DNA from: Planctomycetes bacterium UBA2386
GTDB taxonomy: Bacteria; Planctomycetota; UBA1135; UBA2386
Direction: 5' to 3'
Assembly (NCBI GenBank): GCA_002343845.1
Contig: DDSQ01000143.1
Span: 1-7,371 of the forward strand
Length of the DNA stretch: 7,371 nucleotides
Below, in pieces: positions 5,869 to 7,371 of the stretch. Numbering within the stretch: the first letter of the stretch is position 1; each line of letters starts with the position of its first letter. The notes under the pieces were generated by a model, which worked only from the letters and a program-made list of their open reading frames with translations, had not been told where the DNA came from and did no database searches. The position numbers and the translations under genes are program-made.

Positions 5869-7055
5869 AGGGCCCTCTGCGCGTCGCGATCATCGGCACC
5901 GGCTTCCTGGCCCGCACCCGCGCGCGCTGCTGGGCGCGTGTGCACGGCGGCGACGTGCAGGTCGTCGTCGCCGCGCGCGATCGGGCCAAGGCGGCGGCGT
6001 TCGTGCAGGGCAACGTCGGCGTGGCCGCGGCGACGATCGACGAAGTGCTCGCCGATCCGGGCGTTCGCCTGGTCGACGTCTGCGTGCCGAACGCCGTGCA
6101 CCGTTCGCTCGCCGAACGCGCGGCCGCCGCTGGCAAGCACGTGCTGTGCACCAAGCCGCTGACCGCGTTCCACGGCCAGGGACTCGCGCCCGACGCGACC
6201 GCTGCCGCGGTCGCCGCCGTGCCGCGCGCCGCGATGCTGGCTCGCGCCGTCGCCGACGCCCAGGCGATGATCGACGCCTGCGCGCGGGCCTCGGTGCGGT
6301 TGTTCTACGGCGAGAACTGGCTGTTCGCGCCCGCCGTGACGCGCGCCGCGCGGCTCGGCGCGGCCGCGAAGGGCGCGATCCTGGAGATGCGTGGTCACGA
6401 GTCGCACTCGGGCTCGCATTCGGTCTACGCGCGCGACTGGCGGCAGACCGGCGGCGGCGCGCTGCTGCGGCTGGGCGCGCATCCGATCGGCGCGATGGTC
6501 TGGCTGAAGCACCAGGAAGGACTGCGCCGACGCGGCAAGCCGACGCTGGTCACCGCGGTGACCGGTGAAGTCGCCGACGTCACGGCTGCGGCGACGATGG
6601 TCGGCGCGCCGAGCGACGTCGCCACCGGCTGGAACGGCGTCGAGAACTGGGGCAGCGTCGTGCTGCACTTCGACGACGGCTCGCGCGGCATCGCGCATGG
6701 CGCCGACACGATGCTCGGCGGCATGCAGAGCCACCTGACGATCCTCGCCAGCGACCATCGCTGCGAATGCGCGCTCTCGCCGCACGATGCGCTGCGCGCG
6801 TACGCGGTGCGCGACGGCACGTTCGGCAGCGAGTACGTGATGGAGAAGGTCGCGGGGCAGGCGGGCTGGTCGACGCCGATCCCCGACGAGGACGTGTCGT
6901 CGGGCCAGCAGGGACTCGTGCAGGCGGTCGCCGACGAACTGCGCGGCGGTGCGGTCGCGGCGGGCGACGGCGCACTCGGGCTCGAAGTCGTGCGCGTCGT
7001 CTACTCCGCGTACGTGAGTGCCGCGGAAGGGCGGCGGGTCGCGATCGTCCGGTGA
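5865..7055 (+). CDS. Gfo/Idh/MocA-family NAD(P)-dependent oxidoreductase
   Basis: A 396-residue cytoplasmic dehydrogenase-like protein. The N-terminal Rossmann fold starts RVAIIGTGFLA, with the dinucleotide loop GTGFLA at 11-16. VDVCVPNAVH and the family Lys-Pro motif follow in CTKPLT (Lys97-Pro98; most relatives have EKP). The C-terminal domain carries GGGALLRLGAHPIG, with the conserved active-site His at 206. The Asp often found as GGG..LDMGxH is replaced by Arg. An Ala-rich insert at about 102-125 (AFHGQGLAPDATAAAVAAVP) lengthens the loop after the KP motif. Members oxidise or reduce sugars, inositols and related polyols using NAD(P); the substrate here cannot be read from the sequence. 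Translation should be coupled to the transporter through the ATGA overlap, which suggests that the transporter's cargo and this enzyme's substrate may be related. There is no signal peptide, unlike the Tat-exported members common in planctomycetes. Confidence 0.88.
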   Translation: MKGPLRVAIIGTGFLARTRARCWARVHGGDVQVVVAARDRAKAAAFVQGNVGVAAATIDEVLADPGVRLVDVCVPNAVHRSLAERAAAAGKHVLCTKPLTAFHGQGLAPDATAAAVAAVPRAAMLARAVADAQAMIDACARASVRLFYGENWLFAPAVTRAARLGAAAKGAILEMRGHESHSGSHSVYARDWRQTGGGALLRLGAHPIGAMVWLKHQEGLRRRGKPTLVTAVTGEVADVTAAATMVGAPSDVATGWNGVENWGSVVLHFDDGSRGIAHGADTMLGGMQSHLTILASDHRCECALSPHDALRAYAVRDGTFGSEYVMEKVAGQAGWSTPIPDEDVSSGQQGLVQAVADELRGGAVAAGDGALGLEVVRVVYSAYVSAAEGRRVAIVR

Positions 7056-7068
7056 GGGAGCCGCTCGC

Positions 7069-7371
7069 TCACGCGAGCAGCCGCCGCAGCACCTTCCCGC
7101 CGACGTCGGTGAGCCGGTAGTCGCGGCCCTGGAAGCGCCACAGCAGCCGTTCGTGGCCGATGCCCAGCAAGTGCAGCAGCGTCGCGTGCAGGTCGTTCCA
7201 GTGCACCGGGTCGCGCACCACGTGGTAGCCGAGTTCATCGGTCTCGCCGAGCGTCGTGCCGGCACGGATCCCCGCACCCGCCAGCCAGATCGTGCTCGCC
7301 TGGCGATGGTGGTCGCGGCCGAGGAACTTCGGGTCGCGCACTTCCTGCATCGGGGTGCGGCCGAACTCGCC
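7069..7371 (-). CDS. DUF1501 (sulfatase-like) protein, C-terminal fragment cut by the window edge
   Basis: Reading left from the right edge gives 100 residues and a TGA at 7071-7069. The fragment starts [10 protein letters not shown] and continues [38 protein letters not shown] and [18 protein letters not shown]. This is the typical C-terminal end of DUF1501 proteins, which are related to the alkaline-phosphatase/sulfatase fold. GRDHH supplies the conserved histidines of that fold. Full proteins are about 400-480 residues, so about three quarters lies outside the window. In planctomycetes they usually carry a Tat-type signal and sit beside a DUF1549/DUF1553 cytochrome-like gene, which would be expected upstream, beyond the right edge. 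The activity of the family is not established. The gene converges on the oxidoreductase with a 13-bp gap and no visible terminator. Confidence 0.88.
   Translation of the reverse strand, partial: GEFGRTPMQEVRDPKFLGRDHHRQASTIWLAGAGIRAGTTLGETDELGYHVVRDPVHWNDLHATLLHLLGIGHERLLWRFQGRDYRLTDVGGKVLRRLLA

Noticed and set aside
7056..7068. Terminator between the convergent oxidoreductase and DUF1501 genes
   Set aside because: The gap is only 13 bp and contains no stem or T-tract.
5802..7277. Minus-strand open frame (491 codons) opposite the oxidoreductase
   Set aside because: It has shadow composition only. The real minus-strand gene here is the DUF1501 end in a different frame, with its stop at 7069-7071.
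1..7371. Mobile element, defence system, CRISPR or phage module
   Set aside because: No transposase, integrase, Cas, toxin-antitoxin or restriction motifs were recognised, and base composition looks even throughout.

Overview
The window is very GC-rich (roughly 70% by eye). It looks like a chromosomal piece of a planctomycete-like bacterium. The best phylum clue is the right-edge gene, the C-terminal end of a DUF1501 (sulfatase-like) protein, a family strongly expanded in Planctomycetota. A secreted HEAT-like plus VWA protein and a Gfo/Idh/MocA oxidoreductase fit the same picture. I cannot name a genus. Six genes are supported, two of them cut by the window edges.

Left block, minus strand: etfB (electron-transfer flavoprotein beta subunit, runs off the left edge). 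Upstream of it is a one-piece fusion of a glucuronokinase-like GHMP sugar kinase and a sugar-1-phosphate nucleotidyltransferase. The two minus-strand genes are separated by 186 bp that hold a credible promoter for etfB.

Middle: a 161-bp divergent intergenic region separates the fusion enzyme from a plus-strand gene for an exported VWA protein with an intact MIDAS metal site. This spacer is the most interesting non-coding stretch. It carries two outward-pointing copies of CCGTATCCT, a TTGACC element, and a perfect 16-bp palindrome just before the VWA start codon. The palindrome contains the GAAC-N4-GTTC core known for Gram-positive-type LexA operators.

Right block, plus strand: after a 145-bp spacer with a hairpin and a third AGGATACGG copy comes a two-gene unit. 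It encodes an NRAMP-superfamily-like membrane transporter that lacks the canonical DPGN and MPH metal-binding motifs, and a Gfo/Idh/MocA oxidoreductase whose start codon overlaps the transporter stop (ATGA). The DUF1501 gene converges on this pair with only 13 bp between.

The fusion enzyme could salvage a free sugar (most likely a uronic acid) to an NDP-sugar. The oxidoreductase and the DUF1501 protein also suit a lifestyle of carbohydrate turnover, but no single pathway linking all genes is visible. I see no tRNA, rRNA, CRISPR array, insertion sequence or prophage gene.
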